DNA from: Arcuatula senhousia
Taxonomy: Eukaryota; Mollusca; Bivalvia; Mytilida; Mytilidae
DNA length: 64,000 nucleotides
Direction: 5' to 3'
Assembly: GCA_963971305.1 (NCBI GenBank)
Contig: OZ020306.1
Coordinates: forward strand, 70,963,022 to 71,027,021
The notes below the pieces were generated by a model, which made no database searches, was not told the DNA's origin, and worked only from the letters and a program-made list of their open reading frames with translations. Within the stretch, counting starts at the first letter, position 1, and every line of letters starts with the position of its first letter. A program made the position numbers and the translations under genes. Below, in pieces: positions 38,745 through 52,867 of this stretch.

Positions 38745-39563
38745 GGTTTTAATAGGTAGATTAGACATTGGACAACTGTTTAGCACTAAAAAAACCTGAC
38801 TCAAATATGGAAAAGTATGTGAAAAATAGATCATAATATGTAGTTAACCTTGAAATTGCATTTTGAGCAATTTATTATGTCGCGACACTTTTCGACTCTT
38901 AAAATCATTAACAGGAAGTGGTTTAACATTTATGAAATGGTTCCATAAAGCACCTTTATGAGTCCCTCATCACTTTGCATGCCTTACTTTTTCTATTTGT
39001 ATTGTAGTTTAGGAGGAGATGTGCCAACAAACTTTATGGTGTAAGGGGAGATAACTCCGTCACTATAAATAGTTTCGCTTAACGGACTAAATTTGAAATT
39101 TGTTTTTCATGACCGATATACTACCTTAAGTATCGAAATGATATGTCGCGAAACAAAAAAGTAGAATTTGTGGCGGATGAAGAATAATAATAATCAGAAG
39201 AATTGCTAGAAGGTCTTTACGACCGTAGTCGTGAAAGACCTTAATAAGGACCGGTCGACATTTTTTCATCTGATTTTGACTAAAAATGATTAAAAGTAGT
39301 ACAATTAACATGTTTTGACCACTTTTAGTGAAAAAATGTCAAATTTCACATTTTTGGGTAAAAGGGGGGATAAATTTTCATTTTTTTCATTTTTTATATC
39401 TGAGACCCTTAAATAGTAAAAAAAGTGTTGGAAAAGTGTCATTAAGTTGATTTGACCTTGAAAAGTCAGTCAAGGTCATACGGTTACTCCGTACCTAACA
39501 CCGGTGTAAATTTCTTAAAAATCCATTCGCGTCAAATAATTTAGCAATTTTTTGTCATTTTTT
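38745..39563. repeat. Type B monomer
   Basis: All B markers with AAG(AAT)4. It is 819 bp rather than 818 because of one extra A in the AGTAAAAAAG run near 39420. The private change CGTCACTATAAA occurs at 39061. The hairpin has the AAGGTC form. Confidence 0.93.
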
Positions 39564-42500
39564 GGTTTAAATAGGTAGATTAGACATTGGACAACTGTTT
39601 AGCACTAAAAAAACCTGACTCAAATATGGAAAAGTATGTGAAAAATAGATCATAATCTGTAGTTAACCTTGAAATTGCATTTTGAGCAATTTATTATGTC
39701 GCGACACTTTTCGACTCTTAAAATCATTAACAGGAAGTGGTTTAACATTTATGAAATGGTTCCATAAAGCACCTTTATTAGTCCCTCATCACTTTGCATG
39801 CCTTACTTTTTCTATTTGTATTGTAGTTTAGGAGGAGATGTACCAACAAACTTTATGGTGTAAGGGGAGATAACTCCGTAACTATAAATAGTTTCGCTTA
39901 ACGGACTAAATTTGAAATTTGTTTTTCATGACCGATATACTACCTTAAGTATTGAAATGATATGTCGCGAAACAAAAAAGTAGAATTTGTGGCGGATGAA
40001 TAATAATAATAATAATAATCAGAAGAATTGCTAGAAGGTCTTTACGACCGTAGTCGTGAAAGACCTTAATAAGGACCGGTCGACATTTTTTCATCTGATT
40101 TTGACTAAAAATGATTAAAAGTAGTACAATTAACATGTTTTGACCACTTTTAGTGAAAAAATGTCAAATTTCACATTTTTGGGTAAAAGGGGGGATAAAT
40201 TTTCATTTTTTTCATTTTTTATATCTGAGACCCTTAAATAGTAAAAAAGTGTTGGAAAAGTGTCATTAAGTTGATTTGACCTTGAAAAGTCAGTCAAGGT
40301 CATACGGTTACTCCGTACCTAACACCGGTGTAAATTTCTTAAAAATCCATTCGCGTCAAATAATTTAGCAATTTTTTGTCATTTTTTGGTTTAAATAGGT
40401 AGATTAGACATTGGACAACTGTTTAGCACTAAAAAAACCTGACTCAAATATGGAAAAGTATGTGAAAAATAGATCATAATCTGTAGTTAACCTTGAAATT
40501 GCATTTTGAGCAATTTATTATGTCGCGACACTTTTCGACTCTTAAAATCATTAACAGGAAGTGGTTTAACATTTATGAAATGGTTCCATAAAGCACCTTT
40601 ATTAGTCCCTCATCACTTTGCATGCCTTACTTTTTCTATTTGTATTGTAGTTTAGGAGGAGATGTACCAACAAACTTTATGGTGTAAGGGGAGATAACTC
40701 CGTAACTATAAATAGTTTCGCTTAACGGACTAAATTTGAAATTTGTTTTTCATGACCGATATACTACCTTAAGTATTGAAATGATATGTCGCGAAACAAA
40801 AAAGTAGAATTTGTGGCGGATGAATAATAATAATAATAATAATCAGAAGAATTGCTAGAAGGTCTTTACGACCGTAGTCGTGAAAGACCTTAATAAGGAC
40901 CGGTCGACATTTTTTCATCTGATTTTGACTAAAAATGATTAAAAGTAGTACAATTAACATGTTTTGACCACTTTTAGTGAAAAAATGTCAAATTTCACAT
41001 TTTTGGGTAAAAGGGGGGATAAATTTTCATTTTTTTCATTTTTTATATCTGAGACCCTTAAATAGTAAAAAAGTGTTGGAAAAGTGTCATTAAGTTGATT
41101 TGACCTTGAAAAGTCAGTCAAGGTCATACGGTTACTCCGTACCTAACACCGGTGTAAATTTCTTAAAAATCCATTCGCGTCAAATAATTTAGCAATTTTT
41201 TGTCATTTTTTGGTTTAAATAGGTAGATTAGACATTGGACAACTGTTTAGCACTAAAAAAACCTGACTCAAATATGGAAAAGTATGTGAAAAATAGATCA
41301 TAATCTGTAGTTAACCTTGAAATTGCATTTTGAGCAATTTATTATGTCGCGACACTTTTCGACTCTTAAAATCATTAACAGGAAGTGGTTTAACATTTAT
41401 GAAATGGTTCCATAAAGCACCTTTATTAGTCCCTCATCACTTTGCATGCCTTACTTTTTCTATTTGTATTGTAGTTTAGGAGGAGATGTACCAACAAACT
41501 TTATGGTGTAAGGGGAGATAACTCCGTAACTATAAATAGTTTCGCTTAACGGACTAAATTTGAAATTTGTTTTTCATGACCGATATACTACCTTAAGTAT
41601 TGAAATGATATGTCGCGAAACAAAAAAGTAGAATTTGTGGCGGATGAATAATAATAATAATAATAATCAGAAGAATTGCTAGAAGGTCTTTACGACCGTA
41701 GTCGTGAAAGACCTTCATAAGGACCGGTCGACATTTTTTCATCTGATTTTGACTAAAAATGATTAAAAGTAGTACAATTAACATGTTTTGACCACTTTTA
41801 GTGAAAAAATGTCAAATTTCACATTTTTGGGTAAAAGGGGGGATAAATTTTCATTTTTTTCATTTTTTATATCTGAGACCCTTAAATAGTAAAAAAGTGT
41901 TGGAAAAGTGTCATTAAGTTGATTTGACCTTGAAAAGTCAGTCAAGGTCATACGGTTACTCCGTACCTAACACCGGTGTAAATTTCTTAAAAATCCATTC
42001 GCGTCAAATAATTTAGCAATTTTTTGTCATTTTTTGGTTTAAATAGGTAGATTAGACATTGGACAACTGTTTAGCACTAAAAAAACCTGACTCAAATATG
42101 GAAAAGTATGTGAAAAATAGATCATAATCTGTAGTTAACCTTGAAATTGCATTTTGAGCAATTTATTATGTCGCGACACTTTTCGACTCTTAAAATCATT
42201 AACAGGAAGTGGTTTAACATTTATGAAATGGTTCCATAAAGCACCTTTATTAGTCCCTCATCACTTTGCATGCCTTACTTTTTCTATTTGTATTGTAGTT
42301 TAGGAGGAGATGTACCAACAAACTTTATGGTGTAAGGGGAGATAACTCCGTAACTATAAATAGTTTCGCTTAACGGACTAAATTTGAAATTTGTTTTTCA
42401 TGACCGATATACTACCTTAAGTATTGAAATGATATGTCGCGAAACAAAAAAGTAGAATTTGTGGCGGATGAATAATAATAATAATAATAATCAGAAGAAT

Positions 42501-42859
42501 TGCTAGAAGGTCTTTACGACCGTAGTCGTGAAAGACCTTAATAAGGACCGGTCGACATTTTTTCATCTGATTTTGACTAAAAATGATTAAAAGTAGTACA
42601 ATTAACATGTTTTGACCACTTTTAGTGAAAAAATGTCAAATTTCACATTTTTGGGTAAAAGGGGGGATAAATTTTCATTTTTTTCATTTTTTATATCTGA
42701 GACCCTTAAATAGTAAAAAAGTGTTGGAAAAGTGTCATTAAGTTGATTTGACCTTGAAAAGTCAGTCAAGGTCATACGGTTACTCCGTACCTAACACCGG
42801 TGTAAATTTCTTAAAAATCCATTCGCGTCAAATAATTTAGCAATTTTTTGTCATTTTTT
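39564..42859. repeat. Four type A monomers
   Basis: Four copies of 824 bp. The only clear change is CCTTCATAAGG at 41716, next to the hairpin. Confidence 0.95.
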
Positions 42860-43677
42860 GGTTTTAATAGGTAGATTAGACATTGGACAACTGTTTAGCA
42901 CTAAAAAAACCTGACTCAAATATGGAAAAGTATGTGAAAAATAGATCATAATATGTAGTTAACCTTGAAATTGCATTTTGAGCAATTTATTATGTCGCGA
43001 CACTTTTCGACTCTTAAAATCATTAACAGGAAGTGGTTTAACATTTATGAAATGGTTCCATAAAGCACCTTTATGAGTCCCTCATCACTTTGCATGCCTT
43101 ACTTTTTCTATTTGTATTGTAGTTTAGGAGGAGATGTGCCAACAAACTTTATGGTGTAAGGGGAGATAACTCCGTAACTATAAATAGTTTCGCTTAACGG
43201 ACTAAATTTGAAATTTGTTTTTCATGACCGATATACTACCTTAAGTATCGAAATGATATGTCGCGAAACAAAAAAGTAGAATTTGTGGCGGATGAAGAAT
43301 AATAATAATCAGAAGAATTGCTAGAAGGTCTTTACGACCGTAGTCGTGAAAGACCTTAATAAGGACCGGTCGACATTTTTTCATCTGATTTTGACTAAAA
43401 ATGATTAAAAGTAGTACAATTAACATGTTTTGACCACTTTTAGTGAAAAAATGTCAAATTTCACATTTTTGGGTAAAAGGGGGGATAAATTTTCATTTTT
43501 TTCATTTTTTATATCTGAGACCCTTAAATAGTAAAAAAGTGTTGGAAAAGTGTCATTAAGTTGATTTGACCTTGAAAAGTCAGTCAAGGTCATACGGTTA
43601 CTCCGTACCTAACACCGGTGTAAATTTCTTAAAAATCCATTCGCGTCAAATAATTTAGCAATTTTTTGTCATTTTTT
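42860..43677. repeat. Type B monomer
   Basis: 818 bp with all B markers and the AAGGTC hairpin form, flanked by A copies on both sides. Confidence 0.95.
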
Positions 43678-45325
43678 GGTTTAAATAGGTAGATTAGACA
43701 TTGGACAACTGTTTAGCACTAAAAAAACCTGACTCAAATATGGAAAAGTATGTGAAAAATAGATCATAATCTGTAGTTAACCTTGAAATTGCATTTTGAG
43801 CAATTTATTATGTCGCGACACTTTTCGACTCTTAAAATCATTAACAGGAAGTGGTTTAACATTTATGAAATGGTTCCATAAAGCACCTTTATTAGTCCCT
43901 CATCACTTTGCATGCCTTACTTTTTCTATTTGTATTGTAGTTTAGGAGGAGATGTACCAACAAACTTTATGGTGTAAGGGGAGATAACTCCGTAACTATA
44001 AATAGTTTCGCTTAACGGACTAAATTTGAAATTTGTTTTTCATGACCGATATACTACCTTAAGTATTGAAATGATATGTCGCGAAACAAAAAAGTAGAAT
44101 TTGTGGCGGATGAATAATAATAATAATAATAATCAGAAGAATTGCTAGAAGGTCTTTACGACCGTAGTCGTGAAAGACCTTAATAAGGACCGGTCGACAT
44201 TTTTTCATCTGATTTTGACTAAAAATGATTAAAAGTAGTACAATTAACATGTTTTGACCACTTTTAGTGAAAAAATGTCAAATTTCACATTTTTGGGTAA
44301 AAGGGGGGATAAATTTTCATTTTTTTCATTTTTTATATCTGAGACCCTTAAATAGTAAAAAAGTGTTGGAAAAGTGTCATTAAGTTGATTTGACCTTGAA
44401 AAGTCAGTCAAGGTCATACGGTTACTCCGTACCTAACACCGGTGTAAATTTCTTAAAAATCCATTCGCGTCAAATAATTTAGCAATTTTTTGTCATTTTT
44501 TGGTTTAAATAGGTAGATTAGACATTGGACAACTGTTTAGCACTAAAAAAACCTGACTCAAATATGGAAAAGTATGTGAAAAATAGATCATAATCTGTAG
44601 TTAACCTTGAAATTGCATTTTGAGCAATTTATTATGTCGCGACACTTTTCGACTCTTAAAATCATTAACAGGAAGTGGTTTAACATTTATGAAATGGTTC
44701 CATAAAGCACCTTTATTAGTCCCTCATCACTTTGCATGCCTTACTTTTTCTATTTGTATTGTAGTTTAGGAGGAGATGTACCAACAAACTTTATGGTGTA
44801 AGGGGAGATAACTCCGTAACTATAAATAGTTTCGCTTAACGGACTAAATTTGAAATTTGTTTTTCATGACCGATATACTACCTTAAGTATTGAAATGATA
44901 TGTCGCGAAACAAAAAAGTAGAATTTGTGGCGGATGAATAATAATAATAATAATAATCAGAAGAATTGCTAGAAGGTCTTTACGACCGTAGTCGTGAAAG
45001 ACCTTAATAAGGACCGGTCGACATTTTTTCATCTGATTTTGACTAAAAATGATTAAAAGTAGTACAATTAACATGTTTTGACCACTTTTAGTGAAAAAAT
45101 GTCAAATTTCACATTTTTGGGTAAAAGGGGGGATAAATTTTCATTTTTTTCATTTTTTATATCTGAGACCCTTAAATAGTAAAAAAGTGTTGGAAAAGTG
45201 TCATTAAGTTGATTTGACCTTGAAAAGTCAGTCAAGGTCATACGGTTACTCCGTACCTAACACCGGTGTAAATTTCTTAAAAATCCATTCGCGTCAAATA
45301 ATTTAGCAATTTTTTGTCATTTTTT
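43678..45325. repeat. Two type A monomers
   Basis: Two 824-bp copies with type A markers throughout. Confidence 0.95.
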
Positions 45326-46965
45326 GGTTTTAATAGGTAGATTAGACATTGGACAACTGTTTAGCACTAAAAAAACCTGACTCAAATATGGAAAAGTATG
45401 TGAAAAATAGATCATAATATGTAGTTAACCTTGAAATTGCATTTTGAGCAATTTATTATGTCGCGACACTTTTCGACTCTTAAAATCATTAACAGGAAGT
45501 GGTTTAACATTTATGAAATGGTTCCATAAAGCACCTTTATGAGTCCCTCATCACTTTGCATGCCTTACTTTTTCTATTTGTATTGTAGTTTAGGAGGAGA
45601 TGTGCCAACAAACTTTATGGTGTAAGGGGAGATAACTCCGTAACTATAAATAGTTTCGCTTAACGGACTAAATTTGAAATTTGTTTTTCATGACCGATAT
45701 ACTACCTTAAGTATCGAAATGATATGTCGCGAAACAAAAAAGTAGAATTTGTGGCGGATGAAGAATAATAATAATCAGAAGAATTGCTAGAACCAGTCTT
45801 TACGACCGTAGTCGTGAAAGACCTTAATAAGGACCGGTCGACATTTTTTCATCTGATTTTGACTAAAAATGATTAAAAGTAGTACAATTAACATGTTTTG
45901 ACCACTTTTAGTGAAAAAATGTCAAATTTCACATTTTTGGGTAAAAGGGGGGATAAATTTTCATTTTTTTCATTTTTTATATCTGAGACCCTTAAATAGT
46001 AAAAAAGTGTTGGAAAAGTGTCATTAAGTTGATTTGACCTTGAAAAGTCAGTCAAGGTCATACGGTTACTCCGTACCTAACACCGGTGTAAATTTCTTAA
46101 AAATCCATTCGCGTCAAATAATTTAGCAATTTTTTGTCATTTTTTGGTTTTAATAGGTAGATTAGACATTGGACAACTGTTTAGCACTAAAAAAACCTGA
46201 CTCAAATATGGAAAAGTATGTGAAAAATAGATCATAATATGTAGTTAACCTTGAAATTGCATTTTGAGCAATTTATTATGTCGCGACACTTTTCGACTCT
46301 TAAAATCATTAACAGGAAGTGGTTTAACATTTATGAAATGGTTCCATAAAGCACCTTTATGAGTCCCTCATCACTTTGCATGCCTTACTTTTTCTATTTG
46401 TATTGTAGTTTAGGAGGAGATGTGCCAACAAACTTTATGGTGTAAGGGGAGATAACTCCGTAACTATAAATAGTTTCGCTTAACGGACTAAATTTGAAAT
46501 TTGTTTTTCATGACCGATATACTACCTTAAGTATCGAAATGATATGTCGCGAAACAAAAAAGTAGAATTTGTGGCGGATGAAGAATAATAATAATCAGAA
46601 GAATTGCTAGAACCAGTCTTTACGACCGTAGTCGTGAAAGACCTTAATAAGGACCGGTCGACATTTTTTCATCTGATTTTGACTAAAAATGATTAAAAGT
46701 AGTACAATTAACATGTTTTGACCACTTTTAGTGAAAAAATGTCAAATTTCACATTTTTGGGTAAAAGGGGGGATAAATTTTCATTTTTTTCATTTTTTAT
46801 ATCTGAGACCCTTAAATAGTAAAAAAGTGTTGGAAAAGTGTCATTAAGTTGATTTGACCTTGAAAAGTCAGTCAAGGTCATACGGTTACTCCGTACCTAA
46901 CACCGGTGTAAATTTCTTAAAAATCCATTCGCGTCAAATAATTTAGCAATTTTTTGTCATTTTTT
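45326..46965. repeat. Two B-prime monomers in tandem
   Basis: Two 820-bp copies with B markers and GAACCAGTC instead of GAAGGTC (45791 and 46611). This is the first appearance of the B-prime hairpin form. Confidence 0.94.
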
Positions 46966-48613
46966 GGTTTAAATAGGTAGATTAGACATTGGACAACTGT
47001 TTAGCACTAAAAAAACCTGACTCAAATATGGAAAAGTATGTGAAAAATAGATCATAATCTGTAGTTAACCTTGAAATTGCATTTTGAGCAATTTATTATG
47101 TCGCGACACTTTTCGACTCTTAAAATCATTAACAGGAAGTGGTTTAAAATTTATGAAATGGTTCCATAAAGCACCTTTATTAGTCCCTCATCACTTTGCA
47201 TGCCTTACTTTTTCTATTTGTATTGTAGTTTAGGAGGAGATGTACCAACAAACTTTATGGTGTAAGGGGAGATAACTCCGTAACTATAAATAGTTTCGCT
47301 TAACGGACTAAATTTGAAATTTGTTTTTCATGACCGATATACTACCTTAAGTATTGAAATGATATGTCGCGAAACAAAAAAGTAAAATTTGTGGCGGATG
47401 AATAATAATAATAATAATAATCAGAAGAATTGCTAGAAGGTCTTTACGACCGTAGTCGTGAAAGACCTTAATAAGGACCGGTCGACATTTTTTCATCTGA
47501 TTTTGACTAAAAATGATTAAAAGTAGTACAATTAACATGTTTTGACCACTTTTAGTGAAAAAATGTCAAATTTCACATTTTTGGGTAAAAGGGGGGATAA
47601 ATTTTCATTTTTTTCATTTTTTATATCTGAGACCCTTAAATAGTAAAAAAGTGTTGGAAAAGTGTCATTAAGTTGATTTGACCTTGAAAAGTCAGTCAAG
47701 GTCATACGGTTACTCCGTACCTAACACCGGTGTAAATTTCTTAAAAATCCATTCGCGTCAAATAATTTAGCAATTTTTTGTCATTTTTTGGTTTAAATAG
47801 GTAGATTAGACATTGGACAACTGTTTAGCACTAAAAAAACCTGACTCAAATATGGAAAAGTATGTGAAAAATAGATCATAATCTGTAGTTAACCTTGAAA
47901 TTGCATTTTGAGCAATTTATTATGTCGCGACACTTTTCGACTCTTAAAATCATTAACAGGAAGTGGTTTAACATTTATGAAATGGTTCCATAAAGCACCT
48001 TTATTAGTCCCTCATCACTTTGCATGCCTTACTTTTTCTATTTGTATTGTAGTTTAGGAGGAGATGTACCAACAAACTTTATGGTGTAAGGGGAGATAAC
48101 TCCGTAACTATAAATAGTTTCGCTTAACGGACTAAATTTGAAATTTGTTTTTCATGACCGATATACTACCTTAAGTATTGAAATGATATGTCGCGAAACA
48201 AAAAAGTAGAATTTGTGGCAGATGAATAATAATAATAATAATAATCAGAAGAATTGCTAGAAGGTCTTTACGACCGTAGTCGTGAAAGACCTTAATAAGG
48301 ACCGGTCGACATTTTTTCATCTGATTTTGACTAAAAATGATTAAAAGTAGTACAATTAACATGTTTTGACCACTTTTAGTGAAAAAATGTCAAATTTCAC
48401 ATTTTTGGGTAAAAGGGGGGATAAATTTTCATTTTTTTCATTTTTTATATCTGAGACCCTTAAATAGTAAAAAAGTGTTGGAAAAGTGTCATTAAGTTGA
48501 TTTGACCTTGAAAAGTCAGTCAAGGTCATACGGTTACTCCGTACCTAACACCGGTGTAAATTTCTTAAAAATCCATTCGCGTCAAATAATTTAGCAATTT
48601 TTTGTCATTTTTT
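46966..48613. repeat. Two type A monomers
   Basis: Two 824-bp copies. The first has AGTAAAATTT at 47385, the same change as at 32572 and 36692, and TTTAAAATTTATG near 47147. The second has GTGGCAGATG at 48220. Confidence 0.94.
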
Positions 48614-49431
48614 GGTTTTAATAGGTAGATTAGACATTGGACAACTGTTTAGCACTAAAAAAACCTGACTCAAATATGGAAAAGTATGTGAAAAATAGAT
48701 CATAATATGTAGTTAACCTTGAAATTGCATTTTGAGCAATTTATTATGTCGCGACACTTTTCGACTCTTAAAATCATTAACAGGAAGTGGTTTAACATTT
48801 ATGAAATGGTTCCATAAAGCACCTTTATGAGTCCCTCATCACTTTGCATGCCTTACTTTTTCTATTTGTATTGTAGTTTAGGAGGAGATGTGCCAACAAA
48901 CTTTATGGTGTAAGGGGAGATAACTCCGTAACTATAAATAGTTTCGCTTAACGGACTAAATTTGAAATTTGTTTTTCATGACCGATATACTACCTTAAGT
49001 ATCGAAATGATATGTCGCGAAACAAAAAAGTAGAATTTGTGGCGGATGAAGAATAATAATAATCAGAAGAATTGCTAGAAGGTCTTTACGACCGTAGTCG
49101 TGAAAGACCTTAATAAGGACCGGTCGACATTTTTTCATCTGATTTTGACTAAAAATGATTAAAAGTAGTACAATTAACATGTTTTGACCACTTTTAGTGA
49201 AAAAATGTCAAATTTCACATTTTTGGGTAAAAGGGGGGATAAATTTTCATTTTTTTCATTTTTTATATCTGAGACCCTTAAATAGTAAAAAAGTGTTGGA
49301 AAAGTGTCATTAAGTTGATTTGACCTTGAAAAGTCAGTCAAGGTCATACGGGTACTCCGTACCTAACACCGGTGTAAATTTCTTAAAAATCCATTCGCGT
49401 CAAATAATTTAGCAATTTTTTGTCATTTTTT
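48614..49431. repeat. Type B monomer before the higher-order block
   Basis: 818 bp, B markers, AAGGTC hairpin form, with a private change CGGGTACTCC near 49351. Confidence 0.94.
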
Positions 49432-51522
49432 GGTTTTAATAGGTAGATTAGACATTGGACAACTGTTTAGCACTAAAAAAACCTGACTAAAATATGGAAA
49501 AGTATGTGAAAAATAGATCATAATATGTAGTTAACCTTGAAATTGCATTTTGAGCAATTTATTATGTCGCGACACTTTTCGACTCTTAAAATCATTAACA
49601 GGAAGTGGTTTAACATTTATGAAATGGTTCCATAAAGCACCTTTATGAGTCCCTCATCACTTTGCATGCCTTACTTTTTCTATTTGTATTGTAGTTTAGG
49701 AGGAGATGTGCCAACAAACTTTATGGTGTAAGGGGAGATAACTCCGTAACTATAAATAGTTTCGCTTAACGGACTAAATTTGAAATTTGTTTTTCATGAC
49801 CGATATACTACCTTAAGTATCGAAATGATATGTCGCGAAACAAAAAAGTAGAATTTGTGGCGGATGAAGAATAATAATAATCAGAAGAATTGCTAGAACC
49901 AGTCTTTACGACCGTAGTCGTGAAAGACCTTAATAAGGACCGGTCGACATTTTTTCATCTGATTTTGACTAAAAATGATTAAAAGTAGTACAATTAACAT
50001 GTTTTGACCACTTTTAGTGAAAAAATGTCAAATTTCACATTTTTGGGTAAAAGGGGGGATAAATTTTCATTTTTTTCATTTTTTATATCTGAGACCCTTA
50101 AATAGTAAAAAAGTGTTGGAAAAGTGTCATTAAGTTGATTTGACCTTGAAAAGTCAGTCAAGGTCATACGGTTACTCCGTACCTAACACCGGTGTAAATT
50201 TCTTAAAAATCCATTCGCGTCAAATAATTTAGCAATTTTTTGTCATTTTTTGGTTTTAATAGGTAGATTAGACATTGGACAACTGTTTAGCACTAAAAAA
50301 ACCTGACTAAAATATGGAAAAGTATGTGAAAAATAGATCATAATATGTAGTTAACCTTGAAATTGCATTTTGAGCAATTTATTATGTCGCGACACTTTTC
50401 GACTCTTAAAATCATTAACAGGAAGTGGTTTAACATTTATGAAATGGTTCCATAAAGCACCTTTATGAGTCCCTCATCACTTTGCATGCCTTACTTTTTC
50501 TATTTGTATTGTAGTTTAGGAGGAGATGTGCCAACAAACTTTATGGTGTAAGGGGAGATAACTCCGTAACTATAAATAGTTTCGCTTAACGGACTAAATT
50601 TGAAATTTGTTTTTCATGACCGATATACTACCTTAAGTATTGAAATGATATGTCGCGAAACAAAAAAGTAGAATTTGTGGCGGATGAAGAATAATAATAA
50701 TCAGAAGAATTGCTAGAAGGTCTTTACGACCGTAGTCGTGAAAGACCTTAATAAGGACCGGTCGACATTTTTTCATCTGATTTTGACTAAAAATGATTAA
50801 AAGTAGTACAATTAACATGTTTTGACCACTTTTAGTGAAAAAATGTCAAATTTCACATTTTTGGGTAAAAGGGGGGATAAATTTTCATTTTTTTCATTTT
50901 TTATATCTGAGACCCTTAAATAGTAAAAAAGTGTTGGAAAAGTGTCATTAAGTTGATTTGACCTTGAAAAGTCAGTCAAGGTCATACGGTTACTCCGTAC
51001 CTAACACCGGTGTAAATTTCTTAAAAATCCATTCGCGTCAAATAATTTAGCAATTTTTTGTCATTTTTTGGTTTAAATAGGTAGATTAGACATTGGACAA
51101 ATGTTTAGCACTAAAAAAACCTGACTCAAATATGGAAAAGTATGTGAAAAATAGATCATAATCTGTAGTTAACCTTGAAATTGCATTTTGAGCAATTTAT
51201 TATGTCGCGACACTTTTCGACTCTTAAAATCATTAACAGGAAGTGGTTTAACATTTATGAAATGGTTCCATAAAGCACCTTTATTAGTCCCTCATCACTT
51301 TGCATGCCTTACTTTTTCTATTTGTATTGTAGTTTAGGAGGAGATGTACCAACAAACTTTATGGTGTAAGGGGAGATAACTCCGTAACTATAAATAGTTT
51401 CGCTTAACGGACTAAATTTGAAATTTGTTTTTCATGACCGATATACTACCTTAAGTATTGAAATGATATGTCGCGAAACAAAAAAGTAGAATTTGTGGCG
51501 GATGAATAATAATAATAATAAT

Positions 51523-52496
51523 TAAAGTGCCATTTGTTCCGAGAACAAATGAGAGGTCTTTCCCATAAACGTGAACTATGACCTCTGACCTTTGTCTTAA
51601 AGTTAAACTCTTCAATTACTGATAAAAAATATATATATATGTACTATATTATCTATAACCGTTTTAATGTTATATAAGTAAATAATGCAAAGGATGATGT
51701 TTTCGGCCGCCATTTTGAAATCACTCAACCGTATCATGTACTTTTGGGGCTTAAATTGTAGGTCTTGTCAAGACGGTCATTTTTCATACACATGTCTATT
51801 ATACTATCTGTTAAGGTTTTCAAGTTATTGGCAAAAACATATTTCGCGAAAACTTGTTTCGGCCGTTATTTCGAAACCGCTCAACCGAATCATGCACTAT
51901 TTGGACTCAAATTGTAGGTCTTTTCAAGACGATCATTTTTGGTTCATATATTGTCTATACTATCTCTTACGGTTTTCGAGTTATAAGCAAAAAACCGTTT
52001 GACGACCGCCATTTTGGCAATGGTAAACGCAAAAAAAAAATTTGACCACAGATTCGTAATCAGGACCCTCAAATCTACCTGGACACCAAATTTCATTAAA
52101 ATCGGACAACTTTTACATTTTGCGCCAAGTTTGCGCCATACGCGCGCAACCAGGAAGTAAATTACAGCATTCTTTTTGCATGATAAATCATCACCAGGAT
52201 GTAAGCTACCATTTTCACTAAACAGAATCTTTATAACTATTACCGTTTCTGAGCTCACCTGATAACAAGGGTAAACAGCGTTTTGCGCTATTGCGCCGAA
52301 ACTAAAATGAGTTGGCGCTCACAGGCATACTGATTTCTATTCCTGGCAGTGCTGAATAAGTGTGCCAAATTTCATTAAGATCGGTCAAGAAACTTTTTGC
52401 TCACGAGCGGCAGAAAAAAAAAAGAATAATAATAATAATAATAATAGGCCTAACGAATACAATAAGGTCTTTCCTACGGAAGGGAAAGACCTTAAT
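51523..52496. mobile_element. Element E1 copy 2 in the AAT tract
   Basis: Inserted after six AAT triplets at the same point of the monomer and in the same orientation as the 11898 insertion. It has the hairpin ATTTGTTC-CGA-GAACAAAT (51532-51550), GGTCTTTCCC (51555-51564), a shortened (AT)n, core segments at 51703, 51859 and 52002, the shared tail (52087-52438), and one AAT-plus-hairpin cassette ending at 52493. It differs from copy 1 at many positions and lacks E2. The GGTCTTTCCC near the start and GGGAAAGACC (52482-52491) at the end form subterminal inverted repeats. Open frames of 104 and 105 codons overlap on opposite strands and match nothing I recognise. Confidence 0.82.
52464..52493. 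other. 3-prime hairpin of element E1 copy 2
   Basis: AAGGTCTTTCC and GGAAAGACCTT arms (11 bp), same sequence as the second hairpin of the first insertion (14442-14471). The monomer hairpin follows 51 bp later at 52515. Confidence 0.85.
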
Positions 52497-52867
52497 AATC
52501 AGAAGAATTGCTAGAAGGTCTTTACGACCGTAGTCGTGAAAGACCTTAATAAGGACCGGTCGACATTTTTTCATCTGATTTTGACTAAAAATGATTAAAA
52601 GTAGTACAATTAACATGTTTTGACCACTTTTAGTGAAAAAATGTCAAATTTCACATTTTTGGGTAAAAGGGGGGATAAATTTTCATTTTTTTCATTTTTT
52701 ATATCTGAGACCCTTAAATAGTAAAAAAGTGTTGGAAAAGTGTCATTAAGTTGATTTGACCTTGAAAAGTCAGTCAAGGTCATACGGTTACTCCGTACCT
52801 AACACCGGTGTAAATTTCTTAAAAATCCATTCGCGTCAAATAATTTAGCAATTTTTTGTCATTTTTT

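Larger units (their letters stand above)
49432..52867. repeat. Higher-order repeat copy 0 (B-prime, B-like, A with insertion)
   Basis: B-prime 49432-50251 (820 bp), a B-like copy 50252-51069 (818 bp, with the A base in AGTATTGAAA), then A 51070-52867 enlarged from 824 to 1798 bp by a 974-bp insertion. Without the insertion the trimer is 2462 bp. Unlike later copies, its B-prime monomer carries GACTAAAATATGG. Confidence 0.88.

Noticed and set aside
51685..52258. Overlapping 105- and 104-codon frames in E1 copy 2
   Set aside because: They lie on opposite strands of the same repeat DNA, are not conserved between E1 copies, and are not recognisable.
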